Assembly: GCF_030247605.1 (NCBI RefSeq)
Contig: NZ_JAOTSB010000014.1
Span: 1-64,000 of the forward strand
DNA length: 64,000 nt
From: Acidaminobacter sp.
GTDB lineage: Bacteria > Bacillota > Clostridia > Peptostreptococcales > Acidaminobacteraceae
Reading direction: 5' to 3'
In this document: in pieces, positions 17,954-25,825 of the stretch
How the letters are laid out: each line of letters begins with the position of its first letter
How positions within the stretch are numbered: the stretch's first letter is position 1
The notes under the pieces: model-generated
The model's database searches: none
What the model was told of the DNA's origin: nothing
The model's input: only the letters and a program-made list of their open reading frames with translations
Translations under genes and position numbers: made by a program

Positions 17954-19750
17954 TTATTTAACTACCCTTGACACCAGCACGCCTTTATTATCGTATAGTG
18001 CTGCCGGGTCCGTATCGGAGTTGTTCCACATGTTCTGAGTTGTCCATTTGAGGTCGCCGGTGGCGTCGCCGCTGGCAACTTTAATCGAGGCGCCAGCTTT
18101 TAGGAGATAGTACGGGAAGTCAAAGATTTGATTGCCTTTCTCAGAGACAAGCCTGTAGCCTTGAAGGTTAACGTCTGCTGTGGTTGTATTTTTGATGGTG
18201 ACCAGCTCGTTGCTCTTCTCCAGCAGGCTGATAATGATGCCGTTGGGGACCACAGTACCCGGTGCGACTGGCGCAGGGCTTACAATAGGAGCCGGAACTG
18301 GGGCCGGGGTTGGTGTTGGCGCCGGTGCCGGTGTTGGCGTTGCGACTCCACCAGTGCCTGGGAGCCAGGCCGCAGCAGTCGGGACTTTGTCGAAGGTGAT
18401 ACTGATGCCATCACTTTTCGCAACTATGGTGTCGAGCAGGTCTGTCCTGTAGAGCTTCACGTTCATGGAAGCCAGGCGGTTCAGGACGACTTGGGACGGT
18501 AGGCCGTAATCGTTGCGGTTGCCCACGCTGATAACGGCAAACTTTGGCGACACGGCGTTCAGAAAGTTTTGGCTTGAGGCGTCATCGCTGCCATGATGGG
18601 AAATTTTGAGGACCTCCGCGGCAAGCTGTCCCCTGAATCTCAAGAGCATCTCGCTTTCGGACAGTGCGGTGGCGTCGCCGGCGAACAGGAAGTCATTGAC
18701 GCCGTCCGTCAGCTTCAGGACTATGGAGTGGTCGTTCAGGTCGTCGTAGCTGCTGCTGTTTGGCGCGAGCAGGGTGAAGGTCGAGTTCCCAAGCCCAAAG
18801 CTTTCCCCTGCCATTGGTTTCTCCTGCACAAGCTCTCTCAGAGCGAGGGCACTGGAAAAACTCATATAGGTAGGTGTCTCTTGGGTCGCGGACGGCATAA
18901 TGACTTTGTCGACCTCAAAGGTTTTGACGACGCTGTCCAGCCCCCCAATGTGATCCATATGCGGATGGGTGGCAATTAAGTAATCGAGCTTTGTAATGCC
19001 TTTGGCTTTCAGGTAATTGACAAGGAGCGTGTCGCTCAGGTAATCTCCGCCGTCAATCAGCATGGCGCGGTCGCCTTTTTTAATCAGCGCGGCATCCCCC
19101 TGGCCTACATCTATGAAATGGACTTCAAGGATGGGGTTGTCGCCTCTGAGCCGTGTGGCTTTGTAGAGCATGATCAGGGCTTCTTCCCTTGTGGCGGTGC
19201 CTGCTGGGTTGAAGCCGCCTGCACCGATGCCGCTGACCACGCCATTTGTTTTGGCTATGTAGACGGAAGACTTGGCCCAGGACTGGATGATGGCATCATC
19301 CGCAAAGCGGCTGGTGTCTGCGGGCTGGTAGTTTATATTTGTCGCTTTAAACAGGTTCACGAACAGGGTGGCCAGTTCGTCCCTGCGGATTTCACTGCTC
19401 GGGCGATAACTTCCGTCCTCGTAGCCGCTGACGATGCCGGCATTTTTCGCCGCCAGCACGTAAGGGTCAGAGGTGTCGGTGAAGCGCGCCTGACCGGCTT
19501 CTGGTGTGGTTCCGGTGTAGTAATCGTATAACGCGACCGCCAGATAGGCAAATTCGCCTCGGGTGATCCGGTTTTGATAGTTGGCCAGTAATCTGCTGAC
19601 CTCGAGCTCCGGTTCTGTGGTGACTGCTGAGATATAGGGCGCGGCCCAGGTGGAGGGCGCTGCGGCGAAGGTGTTCGCCGGGATCAAGAGTGTAACAGAT
19701 AGCAGAAGGATCATGGTGGCCAGGAGAGATTTGTGAACCGTTTTGTGCAT
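17954..19750 (-). CDS. Surface-anchored SLH / metallo-beta-lactamase / lamin-tail protein
   Basis: A 598-residue exported protein. A signal peptide covers about residues 1-30 (LLIPANTFA, then AAPS). Three S-layer-homology segments (about 40-215; SGYEDGSYRPSSEIRRDELA, GIGAGGFNPAGTATREE) would attach it to the cell wall. A ComEC/Rec2-like metallo-beta-lactamase domain follows (about 220-460; HFIDVGQGDA, THPHMDHIGG, HHGSDDASS). A Pro/Ala/Thr linker (about 475-505) leads to a C-terminal lamin-tail-like domain (about 510-598). MBL plus LTD combinations are typical of secreted nucleases that act on extracellular DNA; that activity is inferred. Zn ligands HxHxDH are present. It stands alone, upstream of a terminator pair. 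Confidence 0.88.
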   Translation of the reverse strand: MHKTVHKSLLATMILLLSVTLLIPANTFAAAPSTWAAPYISAVTTEPELEVSRLLANYQNRITRGEFAYLAVALYDYYTGTTPEAGQARFTDTSDPYVLAAKNAGIVSGYEDGSYRPSSEIRRDELATLFVNLFKATNINYQPADTSRFADDAIIQSWAKSSVYIAKTNGVVSGIGAGGFNPAGTATREEALIMLYKATRLRGDNPILEVHFIDVGQGDAALIKKGDRAMLIDGGDYLSDTLLVNYLKAKGITKLDYLIATHPHMDHIGGLDSVVKTFEVDKVIMPSATQETPTYMSFSSALALRELVQEKPMAGESFGLGNSTFTLLAPNSSSYDDLNDHSIVLKLTDGVNDFLFAGDATALSESEMLLRFRGQLAAEVLKISHHGSDDASSQNFLNAVSPKFAVISVGNRNDYGLPSQVVLNRLASMNVKLYRTDLLDTIVAKSDGISITFDKVPTAAAWLPGTGGVATPTPAPAPTPTPAPVPAPIVSPAPVAPGTVVPNGIIISLLEKSNELVTIKNTTTADVNLQGYRLVSEKGNQIFDFPYYLLKAGASIKVASGDATGDLKWTTQNMWNNSDTDPAALYDNKGVLVSRVVK

Positions 19751-19887
19751 TGTGATGCCCCTTTCTTCGAAGGCTTGTGATGGGATCTAAGTGACGTAAA
19801 GAATGGGTTGTGGGCGTGGTGTTTTGGTAATGACACATGCTATTGTGTTAATTTTACCATTTTTGTGAGATGGAATGACATAATAAT

Positions 19888-19953
19888 AAAAAACCATCGG
19901 CAGAGTGCACTTGAAGCTTTTTGAGAGCTTTAGTACCTTGCCGATGGTTTTTT
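19888..19953 (-). terminator. Terminator built from inverted ACCATCGGC words
   Basis: AAAACCATCGGCA (word at 19893) pairs with TGCCGATGGTTTT (word at 19940) around an inner AAGCT/AGCTT stem. T-runs flank both sides. It begins 4 bp after the toxin stop and is nearly repeated at 20631-20696 and 23180-23241. Confidence 0.8.
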
Positions 19954-19956
19954 GAC

Positions 19957-20259
19957 TCAAATCATACTTTTCATATGCCTGACCGTCACTATAATAACAT
20001 GTTTTTTTATATGATCCACACGATAGATTATGATGAAATCTTTAACAAAAAGTTGCCTGAATCCTTTTTTTGCGTAAGCGCCTATACGACGTTTCGCCCC
20101 TCGAAATGGCATTGTCTCAAGGGAAAAAATCGCACCTTCTATTTGATCAGCAAGATCACTTGCTGCGCCTTGATTGTTGAGTTGTGCTGCGATATAGGCA
20201 TAGATCTCGTCAATGTCACGAATGGCCTTGGAAAGCAATTTAATGGTGTACTTATCCAA
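19957..20259 (-). CDS. RelE/ParE-family toxin
   Basis: A 100-residue basic protein (KLLSKAIRDIDEIYAYIAAQ...GAKRRIGAYAKKGFRQLFVKDFIIIYRVDHIKKHVIIVTVRH) with the ParE/RelE pattern: an N-terminal helical pair, then F-x-V-x-x-Y-x-I-x-Y-x-V strands. Such toxins cleave ribosome-bound mRNA or poison gyrase; which one is not decided here. It starts at a TTG (20259) with GGAGGA 7 bp upstream, overlapping the antitoxin's end by 8 bp, so the pair is translationally coupled. Confidence 0.85.
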   Translation of the reverse strand: MDKYTIKLLSKAIRDIDEIYAYIAAQLNNQGAASDLADQIEGAIFSLETMPFRGAKRRIGAYAKKGFRQLFVKDFIIIYRVDHIKKHVIIVTVRHMKSMI

Positions 20260-20515
20260 AATGCTTCCTCCGGAGAGTTTTTAAAGTTTCTCTGGCATCA
20301 TGCAGTTTACCGTCAACTTTGTATTCTGCTTCCGACTCTGCAATTGCCTGGTCCAGCTCATGCTCATCCATCATAGCCTCGTAGGCTTCAATGCTCATTA
20401 TAACCAAATCACCGTATCCATTTTTCGTAATGAAAACGGGTTCATTTTTAGTGTGACACAGATCGGAAATTTCGTTTGTATTTCTTAGATCTGTTATGGG
20501 TCTGATAATTGGCAT
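20252..20515 (-). CDS. Phd/YefM-type antitoxin
   Basis: An 87-residue protein with a Phd/YefM DNA-binding N-terminus (MPIIRPITDLRNTNEISDLC, then PVFITKNGYGDLVIMSIEAYE). A C-terminal segment (DGKLHDARETLKTLRRKHFG) would wrap the toxin. It binds its own promoter in known systems. GAAGGGAGC precedes the ATG. The C-terminal segment is closely matched by the small gene at 23256-23465, which has no ParE partner of its own. Confidence 0.86.
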   Translation of the reverse strand: MPIIRPITDLRNTNEISDLCHTKNEPVFITKNGYGDLVIMSIEAYEAMMDEHELDQAIAESEAEYKVDGKLHDARETLKTLRRKHFG

Positions 20516-20532
20516 GTCGCTCAGCTCCCTTC

Positions 20533-20566
20533 TTTTGTACGTTATTATAACATTATTTTGTACGTT
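20533..20566 (-). promoter_or_regulatory. Toxin-antitoxin promoter with direct-repeat operator
   Basis: TTTTGTACGTT occurs at 20533-20543 and again at 20556-20566 (23 bp apart), bracketing a reverse-strand TATAAT (20549-20544). This is the expected layout for autoregulation by the antitoxin. Confidence 0.65.
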
Positions 20567-20630
20567 TCAGAAGAGTTTAAACAGGATTGCTGAGAGATGA
20601 ATGGCGTAAATTAAAGATTTTTTTGGAAGC

Positions 20631-20696
20631 AAAAACCATCGGGAGGGGCACTTGAAACTTTTTGAGAGCTTAAAGTACCTTGCCGATGGCATTTTT
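20631..20696. terminator. Terminator-like repeat (copy 2)
   Basis: AAAAACCATCGGG...TGCCGATGGCATTTTT, about 60 bp, closely matches 19888-19953, including GGCACTTGAA and TTTTTGAGAGCTT. It stands between the antitoxin promoter and phoH, with no gene ending here, which is odd for a terminator. Confidence 0.65.
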
Positions 20697-20855
20697 ACAG
20701 TAACAGGCATGGTCAGGACCGCCCCACAGAAATATATTTAACGTAAATTTCATATGCTGTACGCCGGCATTAAACATCGGCCAGCTATTCTTAGAACAGA
20801 TGACAGCTTGCCGATGGTCAGCCAATCATCAATCAGGTTCAGGAGGCACAGCCCT

Positions 20856-22223
20856 ATGACAAAAACGTATGTGCTGGATACAAATGTTATGATTCAGGCG
20901 CCACACGCACTATTCTCTTTCGAGGATAACCATGTCGTCATCCCGATCGCGGCGCTGGAGGAACTGGATCGCTTTAAAAATGAGGAAGGCGAGCGCGGGG
21001 CAAATACGCGCCAGGTCATTCGGAGCCTCGAGCAGTTGCGCCAGCAGGGCAGTCTGACCGAGGGAATCCAGCTCGATCAGGGCGGCAGTCTCAGACTGGA
21101 GCTCAATCATAAGCACGTGGAGCTTCCAAGCGGTTTTGATCCCGTCAGTAATGACAACCGGATTTTGAAGGTTTGCAAAGGACTGATCAATGACGGCCAA
21201 CACGCGGTCCTGGTCACTCACGATGTTATGGTCAGAATCAAGGCTCAGCTGATGGGAATCCCCGCGGAGGAATTCACGACGGATCAGGCGCCCGCGCCGG
21301 AGCGGCAATATACCGGCAGAGCCAAAGTTTACGTGCCGGACAATAAAATGAGCTTGTTGAAGAAATCCGGAATCCATCCTGACGAGCTTTACAACGTGAA
21401 TGAACAAGGTACGCCCGAGAAGGTTACGCCAATAATCAATCAATTTTTCACGATCCATTCTGAAATTTCTGAAAAGAAAACGCTGCTTGGCCGTTTTGAT
21501 GGTAAACTCGTCGTCCCTCTGCGCCATGCGAATGAACATCCTTTTGGCGCCACGCCACGAAATCTCGGCCAATATTTTCTGCAGGAAGCCCTCATGGAGG
21601 ATGCTAAAAAGGTGCCACTCGTTATAGTCAAGGGTCCTGCAGGGACAGCTAAGACCTTTTACGCTTTGGCAGTGGGACTGCATAAAATCTATAACGAGAC
21701 AGCTGCTTACCGGCGGATCCTAATCAGCCGGCCCAACATCCAGTTTGATGAAGACATAGGCTTTCTGCCCGGCAGTGAGCAGGAAAAAATTGCGCCCTTC
21801 ATGAGGCCAATAATTGACAATTTGGAAATCCTGGTGGACCGGGATGAAAAGGAACGCTACCGAAATGAAAAGGAGCTCCGGGACAAATTTGACGAGCTCT
21901 TTGATCGCGGCATTATTGTCGCCGAAGCCATGAATTTCATCCGCGGCAGATCCCTGACCCATACGTACCTGATCATTGATGAAGCTCAGAATCTCACGCC
22001 AAGACAGGTCAAGGGGATTATCACCCGCGTCGGCAAGGGCACCAAGGTCATTTTGTTAGGTGATCCTGGGCAAATAGACCACCCGCTGCTGGATGAAACG
22101 ACCAATGGCTTGAGCTACGCCTCTGAGCGCATGAAAGGAAGCCCATACTGCTGTCAGATTACCATGCAGCAGGACGAATGCGAACGTTCCCGCCTGGCGC
22201 TGGATGCCTCGGAACGTATGTAA
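20856..22223 (+). CDS. PIN domain-PhoH ATPase fusion
   Basis: A 455-residue protein. An N-terminal PIN nuclease domain (KTYVLDTNVMIQAP, then LEELDRFK...RGANTR...SNDNRIL) supplies the acidic cluster. A C-terminal PhoH P-loop domain carries Walker A KGPAGTAKT, Walker B TYLIIDEAQNLTPRQVK and GDPGQID. The same architecture occurs in YlaK-type PhoH2 proteins, which act as ATP-driven RNA helicases/nucleases. AGGAGG lies 9 bp before the ATG at 20856; the upstream open frame from 20754 has no such site. YitT follows after 21 bp, so co-transcription is likely. Confidence 0.9.
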   Translation: MTKTYVLDTNVMIQAPHALFSFEDNHVVIPIAALEELDRFKNEEGERGANTRQVIRSLEQLRQQGSLTEGIQLDQGGSLRLELNHKHVELPSGFDPVSNDNRILKVCKGLINDGQHAVLVTHDVMVRIKAQLMGIPAEEFTTDQAPAPERQYTGRAKVYVPDNKMSLLKKSGIHPDELYNVNEQGTPEKVTPIINQFFTIHSEISEKKTLLGRFDGKLVVPLRHANEHPFGATPRNLGQYFLQEALMEDAKKVPLVIVKGPAGTAKTFYALAVGLHKIYNETAAYRRILISRPNIQFDEDIGFLPGSEQEKIAPFMRPIIDNLEILVDRDEKERYRNEKELRDKFDELFDRGIIVAEAMNFIRGRSLTHTYLIIDEAQNLTPRQVKGIITRVGKGTKVILLGDPGQIDHPLLDETTNGLSYASERMKGSPYCCQITMQQDECERSRLALDASERM

Positions 22224-22244
22224 AGAAAAGGAGAATTCAATTAA

Positions 22245-23141
22245 ATGTCATCCATAAAAAATACTGTCTTACGGAAAAAAATCACTGACTTAATCCTGTT
22301 GCTTTTGGGGACTGCACTTTTTTCATTCGCAGTTACGGTGATCCTCAAACCCAATAGTCTGATTACTGGAGGGATCACAGGGCTTTCCATCCTTGCGGGG
22401 AAAGTAACTGGAATTCCATTTACACTTTATTACTATGGCTTGTCTGCACTCGTTTTGGCAGCGACGCATTTCTTGCTTGGAAAACAGGAAAGCAAGAAAA
22501 TCCTTCTCTTGTCAGTTTTATTTCCAGTCACTCTAACGCTATTTGATCAATGGCTTTTTACAGATGCTCAGTTTAATTTGACTGGTGATGATCTGTTTCT
22601 CTCTTCTGTATATTTTGGTGTTATAGCGGGTATTGGAGCGGGGTTGATCCTGTTAAGAGGCTACTCTTCGGGCGGAACGGATTCCATCGGCAAAATTCTT
22701 CACAAGAGGTTTTTTCCATTTGTCAGTATCAGTCAGCTGATCGCCATCATTGATATGGCTGTCATCTTACTCTCTGCGCTGGTCTTTGACATTCAAACTG
22801 CGCTTTACGCCGTTCTGATGCAAATTGTTCAGATGTGGGCGACAGAGCTGGTGCTTTATGGCTTTACTAATAAAATGGTTAAAATGGAAATCATCAGCGA
22901 GCGAAGTACGGAGATTGAGAATTACATCCTAAATACGCTTAACAGAGGCATAACTAAGTACAACATCATTGGCGGATACTCCAACGAGCAGCGCATTAAA
23001 CTTGTCTCCATTTGCTCACAAAGGGAATCTATGTTGATTGCGAAGCAGATTTCCAGCATGGATAAAGATGCATTTGTTACTGCAATGCCGGTCATTTCAG
23101 TCTGGGGACGCGGGGTTGGGTTCGAGACTATGCAGATTTGA
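22245..23141 (+). CDS. YitT family membrane protein
   Basis: A 298-residue protein with about six transmembrane segments in the first 200 residues (DUF161-type; LKPNSLITGGITGLSI, then RGYSSGGTDSIGKIL). A cytosolic C-terminal domain of about 80 residues (DUF2179-type) follows: EIISERSTEIENYILNTLNRG...ISSMDKDAFVTAMPV. The family is common in Firmicutes and its transport substrate is not established. AAAAGGAG precedes the ATG. It ends just before a two-way terminator. Confidence 0.88.
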   Translation: MSSIKNTVLRKKITDLILLLLGTALFSFAVTVILKPNSLITGGITGLSILAGKVTGIPFTLYYYGLSALVLAATHFLLGKQESKKILLLSVLFPVTLTLFDQWLFTDAQFNLTGDDLFLSSVYFGVIAGIGAGLILLRGYSSGGTDSIGKILHKRFFPFVSISQLIAIIDMAVILLSALVFDIQTALYAVLMQIVQMWATELVLYGFTNKMVKMEIISERSTEIENYILNTLNRGITKYNIIGGYSNEQRIKLVSICSQRESMLIAKQISSMDKDAFVTAMPVISVWGRGVGFETMQI

Positions 23142-23179
23142 TTTTGAGCTCTTACTTGAAGGGTTCTGAGAGATGCAGT

Positions 23180-23241
23180 AAAAAACCATCGGCAAAGGCA
23201 CTTGAAGCTTTTAGAGGCTTCGAGGGCTTTGCCGATGGTTT
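23180..23241. terminator. Two-way terminator built from inverted ACCATCGGC words
   Basis: AAAAAACCATCGGCAAAG (word at 23185) pairs with CTTTGCCGATGGTTT (word at 23231), with an inner GAAGCTTTTAGAGGCTTC hairpin. It lies between the convergent ends of yitT and the AbiE operon and is the same family as 19888-19953. Confidence 0.8.
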
Positions 23242-23255
23242 GAGTTTGAAGAACA

Positions 23256-23465
23256 TTATTTTTCGACAGGTGGGCTAAAGTGCTTCTTTCTTAAAGCGGA
23301 GAGTGATTCTCTTGCGTCATTTAATTTTCCATCTATTTGGAATTGTGCCTCTGAGTCGGCAATCGCTTTTATGAGTTCAGATTCTTCGATCGATTCGAGT
23401 TGACTGAGATCGCTGATGCATTCGTTTTTGAAGTCTTGAATGATTTCTTTTTCGTTTTTTGGCAA
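23256..23465 (-). CDS. Small RelB/Phd-tail protein, third gene of the AbiE operon
   Basis: About 70 residues (LPKNEKEIIQDFKNEC...IKAIADSEAQFQIDGKLNDARESLSALRKKHFSPP). Its C-terminal 33 residues closely match the toxin-binding tail of the antitoxin at 20252-20515 (IAESEAEYKVDGKLHDARETLKTLRRKHFG), but the DNA-binding N-terminus differs. AAGGAG lies 8 bp before a TTG at 23465; a GTG at 23474 overlaps the stop of the nucleotidyltransferase gene but lies directly against that ribosome site. No ParE-like gene is adjacent. It may be a stray antitoxin, or may neutralise the ParE encoded 3 kb away. Confidence 0.65.
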   Translation of the reverse strand: MPKNEKEIIQDFKNECISDLSQLESIEESELIKAIADSEAQFQIDGKLNDARESLSALRKKHFSPPVEK

Positions 23466-23470
23466 AGGAT

Positions 23471-24502
23471 TCACTCCTTTTGGGATAATGATACAAGTTT
23501 CGCTTGTCCTAATTCATTAATCTCTCTTTCCATTATTGAAAGACATTCAATGATTTTCTTAAAATCAGGGATAGTTCCATATATCATTCCTGCCATTGCT
23601 TTATAATCATCTTTGACACTGTTTAGATGATTGTCTTTTGGCACTAGTTTTAATGTAGCAGGTATCGCCAAATCATATCGGGCAGAAGCAGATCGATAAA
23701 ATTTATTTTTGAAATTTACAACACGAGTAAGTAAATCCAAATTATTATATGCGAGATCTTTTACAGGTGAGTTATACATTTTATACAAATCATAATAGTG
23801 TCTAGAATATCGTTCTGGGATAAATCCACTTTGTCTGTAAGCCTCTTTATGCAAGATCGTTGCTTTTTCCCAAAAGGTTCGCTCCGGTGCTACAGTCAAA
23901 ACATTCGTTGAAGGATTTTGCATTCTATTCCGAAATTTTTCAGAAATAAATGGTTCAATATTGACTTGTGTTGCTGGTGTCCAGGCGGCTATCGCCCCGG
24001 CTTCTATTCGAATAATTTTTTGAATGTATATGTCTTCAAAAACCTGCGGATATCTAAAACAGACAGTTTGTGGATCACTTTCATCAATAAAAAGACTGAA
24101 ATCTTCGTTCAGCATTACTGAAAAATCATCATTCAGACTATCCAAAAAGGTAGTTTTAAGAAATTCAGATGCGCTAATATTTAGATCTTTCACAAATTTG
24201 TCTTCTTTACTACCGCTTCTATCAGACCATGCTATTTTGTCATCGCATCCAAATAGTCTCCAGTCAAGGATAATGTCAACATCTTCCGAAAACCGCTCAA
24301 TAAGTTTGAACCCTTTTGAAAGGCTAGTTCCTCCTTTGAAAGCTAGCGCCCGTTTCCACTTTGACATTTCGAATAGATAAAACAATGTCCAACATACCCA
24401 AAAATCCTTTTCAACGATTGCTTCAATTATCCCCATTTCAGCTGCTACTTGTCTAAAGACAAATGCCCTCTCACGAGTATTTAGTTTTGCTATCTCCTTC
24501 AT
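23471..24502 (-). CDS. AbiEii/AbiGii-type nucleotidyltransferase toxin
   Basis: A 343-residue protein with the nucleotidyltransferase signature AFKGGTSLSKGFKLIERFSEDVD near residues 55-78 (GG-S plus DVD acidic residues) and the family's C-terminal helical region (LHKEAYRQSGFIPERYSRHYYDLYKM). AbiEii proteins act with AbiEi as type IV toxin-antitoxin/abortive-infection systems and transfer nucleotides to tRNA or other acceptors. The start at 24502 (MKEIAKLN) fits GGAGG with 5 bp spacing; an ATG at 24505 is one codon earlier. It overlaps the antitoxin gene by about 30 bp. AT-rich composition suggests acquisition. Confidence 0.85.
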   Translation of the reverse strand: MKEIAKLNTRERAFVFRQVAAEMGIIEAIVEKDFWVCWTLFYLFEMSKWKRALAFKGGTSLSKGFKLIERFSEDVDIILDWRLFGCDDKIAWSDRSGSKEDKFVKDLNISASEFLKTTFLDSLNDDFSVMLNEDFSLFIDESDPQTVCFRYPQVFEDIYIQKIIRIEAGAIAAWTPATQVNIEPFISEKFRNRMQNPSTNVLTVAPERTFWEKATILHKEAYRQSGFIPERYSRHYYDLYKMYNSPVKDLAYNNLDLLTRVVNFKNKFYRSASARYDLAIPATLKLVPKDNHLNSVKDDYKAMAGMIYGTIPDFKKIIECLSIMEREINELGQAKLVSLSQKE

Positions 24503-25118
24503 CATGGCCTCCAATACTAAATGCATTTTTAATAGCGTTATAGATCCATGCCGTTGTGTATTTGGTTTCTCTAAGCAAATTATCCCACTCTGAATGTTCA
24601 ATTTTTCTGCTTAGTATAATCAAGTTTTTATCATTTACATGTTCTTCGCCTAATGCTTTTAATGCTCGTACTACCAGTGCCGTTTTATACGTCATGTTCG
24701 AAATTTCCTTAAGTGCTACGTGAACAAATTTAATCTTGGTTTTCCCAAGTTCAAATTCTCGATATGGTCCATTGCTGGCAAAAGTCCATGTGCTCGGGAC
24801 CTGTGTAGATAAGCCTAATAGATTGAGTGCAATATTGCCATCCGGAATAATACGCCATGAATACTTTCGAGCAATTGCAAGCGCCACACGTTCTGGTGAT
24901 GGTGCCACAAGATCACCCATATAGTCACTGTATTGTGGGTACTCATACAAACCTCTCATAATTCGACGAATAAGTCCTTCGTCACAAAGACGTGACAAAG
25001 CTTTTCCAACAGACTTAATATCACCTAGGTCTTTAAAGTCAGATACAATAAATATCTCACCTTTATCTGCTTCGAGAATTCTCGCTCTAATTTTATATAA
25101 AATAAATTCTCTTTCCAT
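24471..25118 (-). CDS. AbiEi-type antitoxin / winged-helix regulator (DUF6088-like)
   Basis: About 215 residues with an N-terminal winged helix (IFIVSDFKDLGDIKSVGKALSRLCDEGLIRRIMRGLYEYP) and a C-terminal antitoxin-like domain (PDGNIALNLLGLSTQVPSTWTFASNG), as in AbiEi/DUF6088 proteins. It would repress its own promoter and counter the downstream nucleotidyltransferase. The ATG at 25118 has GGTGA 5-6 bp upstream; the in-frame ATG at 25130 lies against a TATAAT-like box. The upstream region 25131-25260 is very AT-rich. Confidence 0.8.
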   Translation of the reverse strand: MEREFILYKIRARILEADKGEIFIVSDFKDLGDIKSVGKALSRLCDEGLIRRIMRGLYEYPQYSDYMGDLVAPSPERVALAIARKYSWRIIPDGNIALNLLGLSTQVPSTWTFASNGPYREFELGKTKIKFVHVALKEISNMTYKTALVVRALKALGEEHVNDKNLIILSRKIEHSEWDNLLRETKYTTAWIYNAIKNAFSIGGHDEGDSKTKYS

Positions 25119-25320
25119 CGATTTCACCATCCATTATATTACATTTTCGTCGCTTTTATTGTATCATTAATTCGTCGTATTTGCAATATATTGGAATTTT
25201 ATTTTACAAACTATTACTTTTTCTATTATTTTCCTATTATTTTAACAGCTGTTTCTTTATAATTCATACTTGGGACAGTCGATCATTTCAGTCTGTGTAA
25301 GTCCCAAACTTCGGGTTAGG

Positions 25321-25425
25321 GACACGGACAGGTCTCAGTTTGGTGTCTGACACTCAACTCAGTTCGGTGTCTGACACTCAACTCAATTTGGTGCCAGAGC
25401 ATGTCAGAAGGATTTTCAACAAAAA
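25321..25425. repeat. Type-C dispersed repeat with 13-bp palindromes
   Basis: GACACGGACAGGTCTCAGTT leads into two GGTGTCTGACACT near-palindromes about 24 bp apart, then TTTGGTGCCAGAGCATG. The same order of modules occurs at 33072-33160 and 38261-38385. No gene is present between 25131 and 25476. Confidence 0.7.
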
Positions 25426-25462
25426 ACAGCCGCAGACAGGTCTTTTAAACCTCTGCGGCTGT
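25426..25462 (-). terminator. Terminator of the BCCT/lyase operon
   Basis: ACAGCCGCAGA/TCTGCGGCTGT hairpin. The reverse strand continues TTTTTTG. It begins 14 bp after the stop of the last gene. Confidence 0.85.
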
Positions 25463-25476
25463 TGTCTTTTGACTCG

Positions 25477-25773
25477 CTAAATCTCTTTTAAATACTCAGC
25501 TTTTCTAAACCTATACCTTAAAAAAACGATCCATCCCCAGGACAGGCTCACGGCAGGAAGCATGGCGGTCAGCGCGGCTTCAAGGGGCGGCACCTGGGAG
25601 AACTTCAAGGGACCGAAGAAAATCATGAAGGTCACTACCAGCATACCGAGCAGGATCGCGCGTTCTCCGAGCCTCCGAGGCGGGGTGAGGAAGATCTTCT
25701 GAACATCCACTTCCACTTGTTTTTCAGGTGTGCTTTTGTGTTTCTTGCCTTTATGTCCCACTGCCGCTGCCAT
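25477..25773 (-). CDS. Small two-helix membrane protein in the BCCT/lyase operon
   Basis: 98 residues: a basic N-terminus (AAAVGHKGKKHKSTPEK) and two hydrophobic segments (AILLGMLVVTFMIFFGPL and LEAALTAMLPAVSLSWGWIVFL), ending FRKAEYLKEI. The start at 25773 follows AAAGGAAG; the frame extends upstream into the lyase gene without a ribosome site. It is the last gene of the sigma-54 operon. I do not recognise a family. By position and shape it could be an accessory subunit to the transporter, but that is inference. Confidence 0.65.
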   Translation of the reverse strand: MAAAVGHKGKKHKSTPEKQVEVDVQKIFLTPPRRLGERAILLGMLVVTFMIFFGPLKFSQVPPLEAALTAMLPAVSLSWGWIVFLRYRFRKAEYLKEI

Positions 25774-25825
25774 AGACAAACACGCTTCCTTTCTCTTTGG
25801 AAGGCGGAGCCTTCCTTCCTGGTCC

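Noticed and set aside
20631-20696. A small RNA gene upstream of phoH
   Set aside because: The sequence is a copy of the terminator family at 19888 and 23180. No separate promoter was seen, so it is listed only as a repeat/terminator.
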